Of a stretch of DNA of 22,084 bases, positions 1-11,313 are shown piece after piece. A program made the translations under genes and the position numbers. Each line of letters begins with the position of its first letter. The stretch's first letter is position 1. This DNA is from Hypsibius dujardini (lineage: Eukaryota > Tardigrada > Eutardigrada > Parachela > Hypsibiidae): positions 1 to 22,084 of the forward strand of contig LRSR01004143.1 of the NCBI GenBank assembly GCA_001579985.1, in the 5' to 3' direction. The notes under the pieces were generated by a model. That model was given only the letters and a program-made list of their open reading frames with translations, was not told where the DNA came from and ran no database searches.

Positions 1-760
1 TCATAATCCCCGTAGAGGAAACTAAACTTGTCTCACATTTTATTGTACAAGGCGACGTCAAACTGTCTATTTGTTTATTTATCTTGGCCACTATTTATTA
101 CCCACCGAACAGCTCATTTAGTAGTGGTCCCTTCATCTTGCATGTCTATTCCATGTCTGCAAGACCATTCAGTGACTGTCGGTCACGTTGTGAAATTGCG
201 TGTTTACCTAGTCATTTTGCTTCTGTCTAGATGTCTGTTGCCAGAATTTTCTAGCAATGCGTTCGCATGTCCGTCAAGCCGTTTAAAGACTTGTCTCTGC
301 GAATTTCTATCGTTGCAACAACACTGTCTGCCACTCTGATCGTGTGTTTCGTTTCGAATCTCCCTAATTTTTCATCCCAGTAGTAGTTGCTAAGAAAGCA
401 AGCACTTTACTAGTGACTGCCTCTGTCCCTGCCAGCATGGCAACCGTCTATCGAATCACCTGATCGGTTCAGACAACTCAAGCCGATGCCTGCTCGCCAC
501 CCACGCCTACCTGTAAAGTCAGTTGTCTGTTGACAGCATCTGACTATCCTCAAGTCATCTACGTAACCATTTATTTTCCTGTTTGATCGTCTGTTCACCC
601 GCCTGCCTACCAGCCGGCTTTCCTATCTACTTGCCTAGATACCTGCCTGTCTGCCTGTCTACACACCTGTATAAGTGTCCGCAAGTTTTATGACTGCCTG
701 CCTATCTGTCCGACCTGTTCCTCGCAGTAAAGTCTGCTTCCAGCGCATGTTTGTACTCAC
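1..760. other. Left-edge non-coding stretch, probably an intron of the MYB gene
   Basis: I see no exon here with both good splice signals and family resemblance. The consensus donor GTGAGT that ends the last visible MYB exon lies at 760-755 on the minus strand, so this stretch should be the start of a downstream MYB intron, with the 3' exons beyond the window. Positions about 585-705 are an interrupted CTGT/CTGC microsatellite. The short reading frames on both strands look like chance. Confidence 0.5.
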
Positions 761-2869
761 CGACCACAGCGGATCGCCAAACAGCACCGGCTGTTCCGAC
801 CCGTTCTCCCCCATCACGACCTCCATCGCACACGACGGAACGGGACTGCGGTAATTCTGCTGCTGTTCTGTCGAGTAAAGATAGTTCGAGCCAGTCGAGC
901 CTCCTGCATTGCCTATGTAGTCAAATTCCTGTTTCACCTCCACCGCGTAGTGCTCCTCGCAGGGCGCGGCGGCATAGTTGCCGTAGTACTGCGATGGCGA
1001 TCCACTGCCGCCTCCATCGCGACTGCCATACTTGTTCTCCTCGTTATTTAATTCGCGCTGCTGCTGCCGTTCAGGGGAGGCGGCGACCCACCAGGCAGGA
1101 GTACGGACACTGTACGTCATGGATTCTTCACTGGAGGAAGACGCCTCTTGTCGACGACGCTTCGGCGGCTTGGATTTCACTTTCGGCGCGGGACGTTTTG
1201 CGGACGGTCGCACTGGAGCCTAGATGAGGGAAGCCATTAGGTAAAACAAACGCGAAGATCTTGCGATGATCTGCTTGCCTGTCTTATTTGCCTGCTCATT
1301 TGACTGTCTGTCTGTGTTTCTGTATGTCGGTCTGTGTGCCTGTGTGTCTGTCTCTTTGACACCATACCATGTTTGGAAACGAAGTCTGGGCGGCGTGCAC
1401 GCGAGGACAAGGTGCGGGTTGTTGGTTTGGTTCACGCTCACGCCGGGAAGTCGAAAATCCAGGCAGGCGATCTAAAAGCTCCTGGTTTTCACTGAGAAAC
1501 TGCTCGATTCGTGGCACCAAATTTGCGCGGAATGCGTGCTCGTCCAAGTCATCCTCCTGCAAAACCAGGTCAAAATCTCAATGGCATTCTTATAAACAGT
1601 TGGCAGGAGTCATCTGTCTAACTATCTGTCTGTCTGTCTGTCTGTGTCTCTGTCTGTCTATCTCTGTCTGACTGTCTGTCTTGTCTGTCTCTGTCTGTCT
1701 GACTGGCTGACTTCCTGTCTGTCTACCTGTTAATCTTTCTGGAGCCTTGACCAGATTGTAAGAAACTTACACAGTCAAAGTCAATCAAATGGCTGAGCGC
1801 CTTGTGGCAGTTTTCCATGAAGTCAAAGTACGGCGGATCACGGGTCAGCCGGCGTTTCATGTGACAATTCCAGTGGTTCTTCACACGGTTGTCCGATCGG
1901 CCTTGCAGAATGCGGGAAATCCGGGCCCATTGGCTGTTCCAGTTGCGCCAGCACAGGTAGATCATCACCTCTTCCAAGAAGCTCCATCGGCCCTTGTTAA
2001 TATCTGGCCGTAGATGATTATGCCACCTGTGAAAAATCCAAACGCATCTGATAAATTAAAACATTAAAATATTTTGCTGCTTGAATAACATATATTTTTA
2101 TATAGCGCTTTAACTCTCTGAATCTAACCGGTCCGACCAATTTGCGATTGAATTTTACGTCTTTTCGACTGCGGTTTAGCCTTTGATTATCACAATCACT
2201 GCAATTTCATATTTAACAAACAAAATCTCAAAACAATTCGGCAAATGATCGGTAAGAGTTCAGCCAACTTTGGCTTAAACAAACAGCTATTGTACGGACG
2301 CCTTTAGCTTTTCTCCAATTAAAATAAACAAGTAAATTAAATTATAAAATAGAAATAAATTAGCTTTGATTCATAAAATAAAACCTAATTTCGATCTCAT
2401 TTAAATATGAAAGAAACAATCAATGAATGAATGCAAAACGAAGTATAAGGACACGAAAGAGCCTAATCAATCAATCAACGTGAAAAATCTTCTACAATTT
2501 TTACCGTTCTCTGCATTGTTTGCCCACCCGACCGGGCAGCTCCTTGGCGATTTCCGACCAGCGCGTACTCGCAATCCCCTTCGGATCCCGCTTCCCGTCG
2601 AGGAAGTGATGCACCAGTTCGACCAGCCGCTCATCCTCCGAGTCGGTCCAGTTACCTTTGACGATGACGGACCCATCCGACCGACAGCGACCGGAAATGC
2701 CAGACGAACCTCTCGCCAATTTTCGGACCGAGGGCAGTGGGCCAGGTTCTGATTTGGTACGTTTGAGACTTTGAAGACCGGACCCGGTGCCGCGCGGAGT
2801 GTAGTGGCGTTTCGGTGGTGCCGTCGGCGGCGCCGCGGGCTGTGACGAGGAGGCGCCTCTTTGATCCAT
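761..2869 (-). CDS. MYB: MYB family transcription factor (R2R3 DNA-binding domain), 3' end outside the window
   Basis: This is a sequence-specific nuclear DNA-binding protein. Coding exons on the minus strand are 2869-2505, 2026-1771, 1556-1368 and 1219-761. Codon phase carries across each junction, giving 423 codons. Residues 1-70 are rich in Ser, Pro and basic residues. R2 begins at KGNW and ends at the diagnostic CRERWHNHL, which is assembled across the first intron. R3 ends with GRSDNRVKNHWN. All three structural tryptophans are present in R2 and in R3. R2 has about 10 extra residues between helix 1 and the RWSEIAK helix compared with vertebrate c-MYB as I recall it. No R1 repeat directly precedes R2. 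Exon 4 has a basic cluster (PPKRRRQ) beside a serine/acidic run, and a VKQE motif matching the SUMO consensus. The start at 2869 is the first Met after the splice acceptor at 2889-2888. A longer N-terminus from an upstream exon is possible. The gene continues past donor GTGAGT at 760. Confidence 0.85.
1613..1731. repeat. Interrupted (CTGT)n microsatellite in MYB intron
   Basis: CTGT units with occasional TCTC and CTGA interruptions fill more than half of the intron between the MYB exons at 2026-1771 and 1556-1368. On the sense (minus) strand the repeat reads ACAG. Confidence 0.85.
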
Positions 2870-2907
2870 CCGCAGTGTTTCTGCAATCTGTAAACACAAC
2901 AAATCAG

Positions 2908-3075
2908 ACAAGACAGACAGCCAACCAGTCAGATAGACAGACAAACAGACAGACAGAAAAACAGACAGAGAGACAGGCAGACATACAGACAGACAGACAA
3001 ACAGACAGACAGGCAGACATACAGACAGACAAACAGATAGACAAGGCACGGAGACAGACAGACACGACACGTCGA
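2908..3075. repeat. (ACAG)n microsatellite just upstream of a MYB splice acceptor
   Basis: ACAG units with GCAG, AACAG and GATAG variants begin about 20 bp beyond the acceptor at 2889-2888. On the sense (minus) strand the array reads CTGT and is pyrimidine-rich, so it could act as an extended polypyrimidine tract for the first coding exon. Long open frames on both strands here are artefacts of the repeat. Confidence 0.85.
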
Positions 3076-4622
3076 TCAACTAACAGACAAGGCACCGAGG
3101 CAGACACATTGCATAAACACAGACACGCTGCTGACAGAAATGCAAAGGTGAGAAACAGATTGATCTCCAAATAAATTAAGACATACATATTAAATAAAAG
3201 CAAAAATAATAGTAAATAATAAAAAAAACTTTCTGAACTTATTAATTTAAATTTAATAGTTTATGGATGTAAGAAAAATTTTGCAGCTGTTCCAACGGCC
3301 GCCGAACTAAAATCTACGCCTCAGAAGACAATAAAACCCTGTTTTGATGTAAACAAAACTCAACGCTCGATGATTTAACTGCGTGAGATGTGAGAGCGAT
3401 ATAAACTGCAATAAAGAAATCACCTGCACGCCTCAGTGGGTGGTCGTTTGAGTGATATTCCAAAAAACTATCACAACAATTGACGAAAATGAAATATTCA
3501 TGAAATTCCTTCTAAAAATAAAATTCCCAGACAGCTTCTTCCCTCATTTGAATAAATGGCAGTGGTGTGACCTGAACTGGCTTTCGCTTTGTCGTCTCTT
3601 CCTCTCTCCACGCAAAATCCCCGCCAAATACAAATAAGGACCACGTGAGTGCGCACACACACACAGGCCACGCCCCACTGACTGACCAGTGGCCAATGCC
3701 GCAATGCGGAATTCCATAGGCGAGGAAAGCAGCAGCACTGCACCACGAAAAATGGGCCGCCCATTGATACGTGGGCTTTTTAACAACAATTCCCAAAGAA
3801 AATCCCAGGCTCCTTCTTTTCTCCAGCCCCGCTCGCTCTCTCGTTGACCTAACACCGCCGTCGTGTACACAAAACGGATAGCTTATCTTCCCGGCTATCA
3901 AACTCTGACGGGACGGGAGTGTTGGCAAATAAACTCATGCCAGCGTTTGTCAAAATCTGACGGCCCTTCCTCTTATCTCCGCGACCGTAAACCAACACGC
4001 ACACACATAAAATGGGCGCCATAAAAAATAAATTCGCTGTACAGCAATTAAAATCACAGATCACAAACTGCCCCTGAAAAATTAATCTTAACAAACTGCT
4101 GCAATTTTCAAAAAATAAAGCTTAACAGAAATCCACTTTGTTAGCAAGACAAATGGCGCTATGTGGTTGAGAATGTCGCACGAAACCTGCGGTCGATTGA
4201 TTGATTGCCTTTACACGTGACGCTACGGAAATATCCTTGCAGCACGATTGATTGATTGATCAATTACTCAGGGCGATTAAATTATAAATTTGATTTGCAA
4301 TCGTGGTTATCGATTTCATGATTTTATATTGATATGAAACAGAACGAAATTTAGTTAAACTGTATTAGAAAATTAACTCTATCTACTGAGGATATCTTGG
4401 GAGTTATAACTGGAACCAATTGCTCCCCGGAATTTTTTTCGTTAGTTTCATACCAAACTCAGCCGTTGATTGATTGATTAACGAAGAATCAAGAGAACAG
4501 CATAAAATTCAGTTGCCCCGCACGACAGTCAATTAATTTAATTTATCAATTTTTCCCGCACGAAAAAATACCGTGCCGCGATTTTTGAATACCTCAAAAT
4601 TTAATCCATTTGATGAGCTTAC
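3076..4622 (-). other. Non-coding stretch, probable MYB 5' intron
   Basis: No conserved coding sequence is visible. The longest minus-strand open frame (3928-3512) has composition and context of a chance frame. Notable content is a CACGTG E-box near 3643, a short CA run near 3655, and clusters of TTGATTGATTGA-type repeats around 4195-4262 and 4468-4480. If the donor at 4622-4621 is used, this is one intron reaching to the acceptor at 2889-2888. Confidence 0.35.
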
Positions 4623-4804
4623 CTAAAGACGGCCAGAAGTGACCGGGACGAATAAAAATCCGACCTTTTCCAGTCGTCGCAAACGATTATTGCATCATAA
4701 ATCAGCGAACCCGTCAGAACAATGTCAGATTGGAGTGATTCGATCGGCAAACTCGAGGTGGCACAATCAATTGTTTGCTCCGGACTGCGAGAGAGATATG
4801 GCAA
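4623..4804 (-). promoter_or_regulatory. Possible 5' untranslated exon of MYB and nearby promoter
   Basis: On the minus strand TTTAG is followed at 4622 by a strong donor, GTAAGC. If spliced to the acceptor at 2889-2888 (leaving the exon at 2887), the frame that continues into the MYB repeats would meet TAG at the very end of this exon. It would then be a 5' UTR exon and translation would start at the Met at 2869. The exon start is not defined by any signal I can see; 4804 is only the limit of an open frame. The stretch 4800-5040 is rich in GC and TCTC, and could be the promoter. Tentative. Confidence 0.25.
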
Positions 4805-5262
4805 ACTTCACCTTAAAAGCGCGCGCTCTGAACAAAATGAGTTGAGTCTTCCCGCAAATCGAGATAATCGCCACTTTTTCTTTCTTTCGCGTTTCGCCGT
4901 CGTCCGCCGTGTGTCTCGCTCTCTCGCTCAAGTCACGCTCAAAACGAGCCTGACAGCTGAGGCAAACCACGAGGCGCACATAGATGACTCATCACGCCGC
5001 TTCTCTCTGTTCTCTGTGTGCGTGTGCTGTGTCTGGACATCTTGATTGGACGCCGCCAAAATCTTTCCCCAGAGTGGAAATTTACTGTTGACATAGTGTC
5101 GGCATCAGATAAAGCCGTACTTTAGGACCGACGGTGCATTTGTAGTTTTGGTTGGCAGCTGCTTTCTTTGACAGCAAGCCTGCTTTTAGCCTGCCTTTCA
5201 TCCACACTCGGCATTCGACAGTCGGCACTCCATAGGACTCGACCCCGGTCCCTGTTTTTAAT
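4805..5262. other. Intergenic stretch upstream of MYB, no gene seen
   Basis: The plus-strand open frame at 4722-5045 has no recognisable domain and is Ser/Arg-rich by composition. I see no RNA gene. The sequence is moderately GC-rich with CT-rich runs, compatible with a MYB promoter, but there is no decisive element. Confidence 0.3.
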
Positions 5263-5402
5263 ATACTGTACTGTCTCGATCATTTGGTGCTGCGTTTCAG
5301 ATCCACCGTATATTATGACTGCAGTGAAGCACAGTGTGTGCAGTCATAATGTACGGGTGGGTCTAAAACGCAACACCAAATGATCGAGACAGGACAGTAT
5401 CG
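5263..5402. repeat. Long hairpin 1 (about 60-bp stem, short loop)
   Basis: The arm 5263-5324 is the near-complete reverse complement of 5339-5402. By eye there are about six mismatches or single-base bulges over roughly 60 positions, and the loop is about 14 nt. The core ATCATTTGGTG in the left arm pairs with CACCAAATGAT in the right. Some mismatches become G-U pairs on one strand and some on the other, so the sequence does not settle which strand would be transcribed. It could be a hairpin RNA precursor or a foldback transposon. Confidence 0.75.
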
Positions 5403-5497
5403 AAAGCATTGCATTGAACGATAGAAGCACACGAGATCATTCGAAAGTAAAAGATGTTATGACGGCCGATCATATTCCAAATGAATTAAAAGCGGTG

Positions 5498-5648
5498 GTA
5501 CTGTATTTTCGCGTTAGACAGGGACAGTCGTACTGGAGTGGAACGTGTGCACGGCTGTATGCACCGTACACACAGCACAAGCGCCACGTGGCCGATTAAA
5601 CGTTCCACAGCTCGTACGCTGTCCCTGTCTAACGCGAAAATAGAGTAC
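5498..5648. repeat. Long hairpin 2 (30-nt near-perfect outer stem with a second stem inside)
   Basis: The left arm 5498-5546 pairs with the right arm 5601-5648. The outermost 30 bases match except for one position (core TTTTCGCGTTAGACAGGG against its complement). The inner part is bulged but ends in a clean GTGGAACG/CGTTCCAC stem. Inside the loop a second stem pairs GTGTGCACGG with CCGTACACAC (5544-5574). Nature unknown. Confidence 0.75.
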
Positions 5649-5777
5649 ACTCGTGGCAAAACCCTTGCACTGACCGAATCCAGCACTTTAACTCGGGGTT
5701 GTTGGCAGCAACAATTCACGCGTCGAACGAGTGCAGTGGCTTAACTCGGTTAGCGCAAGGTTTTTGCCACGCGTGTA
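5646..5777. repeat. Long hairpin 3, abutting hairpin 2
   Basis: The left arm from 5646 (TACACTCGTGGCAAAA) pairs with the right arm ending at 5777 (TTTTTGCCACGCGTGTA), with about 25-30 well paired bases and a looser inner region. Its left arm shares its first three bases with the right arm of hairpin 2, so the two are directly adjacent. Nature unknown. Confidence 0.65.
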
Positions 5778-6145
5778 GATAGATCATCTGATTGACGGAT
5801 TGAATGAGTTATTCACTATAACAACGCTTTATTGATTGATTGCTTGATTGATTTATTTATTGGAGGTGTTCGGAAGAGGCTAGTTAACGATTCGCAGTGA
5901 TCGTGGGCTGTTTTTGAGAAGTAGCTCGTGATTCTCAGTTTTGTTGGTAAATATACGGCATAAACTTTACTAGAACTAGTAATTGTAGACTTGGAGTTAC
6001 AACAAAATTCAAAAGATTAAGCTCACCCACCTATGGATTTCGCATTCTTCAGCAAAGACAGACATATATAACAATTGTGATGTAATTATGAAAAAACTGC
6101 ATGCTGAACTGGGACACAGCATCGAGGAATATGGCCAGGAAAAGG
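5778..6145. other. Intergenic stretch, no gene seen
   Basis: It contains an ATTGATTGATTG-type repeat at about 5831-5861, which also holds two minus-strand AATAAA motifs, and otherwise no recognisable coding or RNA gene. Confidence 0.4.
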
Positions 6146-6151
6146 AAAAAA
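6146..6151 (-). terminator. RNA polymerase III terminator of tRNA-Gln
   Basis: Six A on the plus strand read as T6 on the minus strand. The run begins 2 nt after the tRNA discriminator base, the normal distance for a Pol III stop. Confidence 0.8.
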
Positions 6152-6153
6152 GT

Positions 6154-6225
6154 AGGTCGTACCGAGAATCGAACTCGGGTCACGAGATTCAGAGTCTCGT
6201 GTGCTAACCGCTACACCATACAACC
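6154..6225 (-). tRNA. tRNA-Gln (anticodon CTG)
   Basis: The minus strand folds into a complete cloverleaf of 72 nt including the discriminator T. The acceptor stem is GGTTGTA with TACGACC (one G-U pair). The D arm is closed by GTG/CAC, the anticodon stem is CGAGA/TCTCG with loop CTCTGAA, and the T arm is CGAGT/TCTCG-type with loop TTCGATT. The anticodon CTG reads CAG codons. The body closely resembles animal tRNA-Gln as I recall it, and the B-box-like AGTTCGATTCT is intact. No intron and no encoded CCA, as expected for a nuclear gene. It lies 83 nt downstream of the SLC44 stop codon on the same strand. Confidence 0.95.
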
Positions 6226-6308
6226 TTCAACAGATGATAGGAATGCACACTTTATGCACTAGTGTGTTCTACTATGAAAACATGGTTTGCCGTTCTTTCA
6301 GCCGCGAT

Positions 6309-9300
6309 CTAACCATCTGCTCCAGCTTTCGGCGGAATTTTGTTCTTTTTTCGGTAAATCTGCATCAGGCTTTTGGACATGAAGTAGGGCTTCTCTTCGG
6401 TACCGTCGTTTCTTTCAAGATCTTCCACTAAAGGGACGTGGATAAGACGTGGTTAAAACTTTCTAAATATGTTCACAGTTATTTTTCAAATGATTGCGCA
6501 CGACGCGACTTACGGAAACATAAAAACATGGTGTCAATAGCCATGACATAAACTCCGAAGAACATGGACGATATGATATAGCTTCCAATAACAATTGTCT
6601 GAGGAATAGAAACCATTTATCACGTTTATACTTTCATTATCTGTTTGTCTGTTTGTCTGTTTGTCTGTTTGTCTGTTTGTCTGTTTGTCTGTCTGTTTGA
6701 CTGGTTGTCTATCTGTATGGTTTTCTATATGCATGTGTGTCTGTATGTCTGCGTGTCTGTCTGCCTACTTGTCTTTTTGTCAGTCTGTCTATATATTCTT
6801 TCACGTTTCTGCTTTTGTGTCTACCAGTCTCTTGATTTGTCCGGCTGTCTCACTGACTGTTCGACTATCTGCCGATATCAAACTGGATTATACATTGCGG
6901 CAATTTGGACTTACGGCCAAGGGAACGTAGATGAAATTCAAGTGGGGTGCATACTTCTCCAACCCCGGAATGCTTAGCTCGTAAAAATAATAGAAAAAGC
7001 AGCCCAAGATGCCAAGTATGAGGATCTTTCCGAAGAACAGGAAGAAGGCCACGACACTGTCCACTATGACAACCCTGGTAATAAGGGCAATGAGGGAACT
7101 TGATAAAATTACAGAGCAATGTCAATTTCGTGTGTCTCATCGAATGTCTGTCAACACCCAGACATACTGGTTACATGTCTGTCCTGTGCCTGCATGATGT
7201 CAAAATCCATGTCTGGACTAGTAAGTAGTTTCACAAGTGTCTTCCGTGTCTGGTCATTGTCGTTCAAAGCTTTGTCGGCTCTGTGTCTGTGTCTGTGTCT
7301 GTGTCTGTGTCTGAAACGAGTTAACCACTAACCGCAGAGCGTTCCTGACTAGGAGCTTGAAAGCATCCTTTGCAGACATACAAAAATTCCTCCCAAATAT
7401 TGCCATCTAGATGTAACACGGGCAAAACGTGGATTTAACGTTTTCATACGAACAGTAAAAAAAGCTAAACGGATGAGGTTATGATTAACGGACCAACCAT
7501 GATGTAAGCGTGCCGGTTCATGTATTTTATGCATTTCTCCAGACAATACATACAACACAGGCAAACCCTAGATATAAAACGAAAAACACTGTAACTGAGC
7601 AGTTACGAGTAATTGTTAATAATTGCATAAAACAGTTATATCGGTTAATTTACGCTATAAGCGAAAAGAGAATTTATTACAATTGAAAAATTATTATTTA
7701 AATGGTAATATTTTAAACTCTATTTTAAACTCTAAATATTTTATAAACTTTCCCACTCACTTGATCAGGAATTGTGTCACGGCGTTGTTGTGTTTCTTCA
7801 GATGTCTTTGAACGTAAAGCAAGATATACTGGACCAGTTGGACAAGGGCCACCAACAGTGAGCCAAAAGCTACTGATCCCAAGTGATACCTATATATAGC
7901 GGATGCAGTAGCATGATTATATATTTCTAATGCGGATAGAAACGCTAGAAAATAGATTTAAGGTGGCAAGGACTCGACCATACCGAAAAGTCCTATATAA
8001 GGACGCGAGGAGCGGAAACGCCGGAACATCCTTTGGCTTGACCCAAGCCCAATAGTAGGATGCGAACGCGCCGGACAATATTATCTGGCCCAGTGCGATG
8101 CTGAAAGCAATTCCCCACAGGAAACCGAGGGCGTTATATAATTGGAAGACTATGAGATACCTGATAAATATGAAGAAGTTAGAAATATGAAGAACAAGCA
8201 AAATACGTTATTCAATCAAGCGAGCCACAGACAGAAGCACTAGCAGGAAAATGAAAACTTTTGAACACAGATCCGGACAAATCTTGACACATACGGAGAC
8301 CCAGACCTATGTCACCTCACTGGATGGGATACAGGTACAGACACAGCCGCAGGCACAGGCACAATCGCAGGCACAGATACAAGCACAGACACAGATACAG
8401 ACACAGACACAGACACAGACACAGACACAGACACAGACACAGACACAGACACAGACACAGACACAGACACAGACATAAAATAAGTGACCGATAAAAACGT
8501 ACGGATATTGTGTGAACTCTACAAATTGGCATCTTCCTGTTGCACTTGGCGATATTGTTTTGAAGTTCTGCAAATGTGCATTTGAAGCATTATACTTCAA
8601 GGTTTTTTTCTCCTAGCATGTACAGTTTGTCTAACAGCCGGTTCAAACATACATTAGGATCGCATTTGTCATTTTCTCGCAGTCCCACGATGGTATCGGA
8701 CGAATTAAGGACGATTCCTTCCACGGCACCAGTCGCTGCTAACCACCTACCAGGGCAAGACCCAATACAGTTCACCATCACTCTTATTAAACTTGTCAGA
8801 AGCTACTCTTTGGGAGATGCCGTATTCATAGTATTTACCTACACGGAGCAGGACGCGCAGGCGCCTACGACGATCAGCTGACAAGTCAGTGGGAAGAGCG
8901 GAAAGAACAGGGTCGACATCATGTGCGAAATCGCCCTGGGAAACAAGTCATATCATTTGTTATCAATGGGAAACACAATTCAAGAGCAATCATAATTAGG
9001 GATGGCAAATCGATCTGAACGAACCCAATTCAGAAAACAGACAAATTTAACTTGATAAATTTTGATACTATCCCTCTTAAAACTCAATTTCGAATCGTTT
9101 GACACTAGCAGAATCTTTTTGGGATTTCAGGGGGCGGAGTTATGCGTCATTTCTGGAATATCACTCGTAAGTTTCCGGTCGGGCTCGACAATGACCTGTG
9201 GCTCCGCCCCCCGATGTTGAAAAAAAGATTCTGCTGATGCCGATCGATTTCAAATTGAATTTTAAAAAGAACGGTGTCAAAATTCTTTAAATTTTACCAT

Positions 9301-11262
9301 TTCCCAAAATTACATTTTTTACAGTTTAAGGAAAATGTAAACCTAACTTTGAAAATTCTGCCAAAAAAGCTTTCCATAATATTTATATTTATATTTTCCA
9401 TTATTAATAATAGAAGCAATTCTATCCTGACCGATGAAATTAATTTTGAAAATCATCATAATTGTATTTCTATTTACAAAATATAAAGCCGAGACATTCT
9501 GGGTTCCCCCTCTGAAAATCATCTCAAGTTAGACCGCCCGTGATTATGTATCTTAGTTGATTGAAAATGGAAAAATAATTTTTGCCATTCCGAGTTCCCT
9601 AGTGAGAGTTATTGAGCGTACCGTGAACTGACTCGAATCAAGGCGATGGCCGTCCCGATGCGTGTGCGCATGAACAGAACGATGAGAACGAGAATGATCA
9701 GTGCCGCGATACAAATCAGACCTGTATTCATGCGTTTTAAAATTTAAATAAACTTGAAAACATGAAATTATTTATAATATATATATATCTCTTTGTTATT
9801 TAAAATATATCAAAACGTGAATTGTTTAAAATGCGTTAAAAACGTAAATACTAAAACAATATATTAAAAATGTAAATTAAAACGTGAATTCTTTTAAAAA
9901 TATTAAAAACGTTAATTAAAACGTTAATTATTTCAAATATGTTAAAAACGTAAATTATTTAAAATATATTAAAAACGTAAGCAACCCCATTGCATTATCT
10001 ATATAAACACTACAATTTATTAACAATAATATTTTAACGCTAAATATAATAAAAGCAATAATAAAATAAGCATGAGGAGCGTTAGATCGCACAATACCAA
10101 TTATGAGCCAGAAAGTAGGGTTTGTGGGGTAATTATTGGGATCCTTCCAGTTGAACTCGTCCTTAGACGTGACCAGTTCGGGATGTGTTACAAGGTAGAT
10201 GGACAGCTGAGCATACGCGTGGTAGCAGTAATAGACACCTAAATGTAACAGTAACAGTCAGTGCAGAGCACAGGATAGAATTCGTCATAGAACCAATTCG
10301 CGATCGTCGTGTCTTGCGATGAGCGATCTTGCATTTCCATTACAATATTTGTTACATGGAAGGGGAAAAGAGGTAGGCCTTACCCCAAATGAGTCCGCAA
10401 ATCATAGCCAGGATGGAGACCCATAACATCGGTCCGGCGACCCAACCGATGATGATAACCCAGGTGAGAGACAGTACAGCCGATGCAACAAAACCACTGC
10501 AAATGCACAGACGGTGAGAGGATATATCGAAAAACATTATTCTGCTGCTTGGATAAAGCAAGGCAGCCGTTCAGCCATAAAAGCACACATTGACATTATG
10601 ACAAAGTTTCAAGACAAAGATATAATAATGGAATTGGAACATGCCGTAAAAGATAAAGATCGAAAGCGTCGAAACGCCACACGCATATGTAGGGATTTCT
10701 TACACGAGAATCGACTTCCAAGACGACTGGAAGTCCACTGCGATCCGCTGCAAAGTCTGCTGCGTCTGTACGTAGAGATTAATCCACGTGGATCCATTCA
10801 AGACATCGTTAAATGTGATCTTGGAATTGTCTACGGTGACGGAGGTGTCGATGCCGTCAAAGACGGTCTGCGTCTTCCCGTCGGGTTCTTCGGAGAAACC
10901 AGGCAGACAGCGACCGGCCACCGGTCCGCTGGGAAAGTAATACGCTGCGCACGAGCCGAATGCCACCAGTTCTTGCACGTCCTGCATAACGGAACAAATT
11001 AAGTGGCTCCAGACGTGGGAGAAAGTAATTTACACAATAGTACTACACACTAACATCTTCTACCTTATAAGTCTTGATCTGTGTTTTGTCTACTTGAGGA
11101 ATACATATGAGGTTGGTGGTATCTGCCGTATCGGTGATAGGATTCCCAGCGATTGAGGAAACGAAGACCGTGGTGGGACAATGTTCAACACATACCTGAA
11201 ATTTATCAAGGCAGATATGAAGACTAGCATCCAAACAGACAGGGTAGATAGACAGACAAACG

Positions 11263-11313
<51 letters not shown>

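Noticed and set aside
28-339. 103-codon open frame on the plus strand at the left edge
   Set aside because: No recognisable domain, Cys/Leu-rich composition typical of CTGT-like sequence, and it lies antisense in what appears to be a MYB intron.
659-760. Extension of MYB exon 4 to the end of its open frame
   Set aside because: A consensus GTGAGT donor stands at 760 and the downstream sequence is repeat-like.
3512-3928. 138-codon open frame on the minus strand upstream of MYB
   Set aside because: No domain, three overlapping frames open at once in the same stretch, and no supporting splice signals.
4722-5045. 107-codon open frame on the plus strand in the MYB upstream region
   Set aside because: No recognisable motif, Ser/Arg-rich composition from CT-rich sequence, and no splice or promoter support on that strand.
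5263-5402. Known conserved animal microRNA
   Set aside because: None of the arm sequences resembles a microRNA that I recall (let-7, miR-1, miR-2, miR-71, bantam), and the stem is longer than a typical precursor.
8251-8600. Gln/Thr-rich and Cys/Val-rich open frames on both strands
   Set aside because: They are translations of the CAGACA microsatellite; an SLC44 exon (8594-8503) overlaps only the edge.
10514-11002. 162-codon open frame on the plus strand
   Set aside because: It is antisense to the SLC44 exons at 10981-10704 and 10496-10384, whose minus-strand frame matches the family.
11228-11312. CRISPR-like regular short repeats
   Set aside because: Period of four bases with no unique spacers; it is a microsatellite, as are the arrays at 2908-3075, 12912-13105 and 22013-22084.
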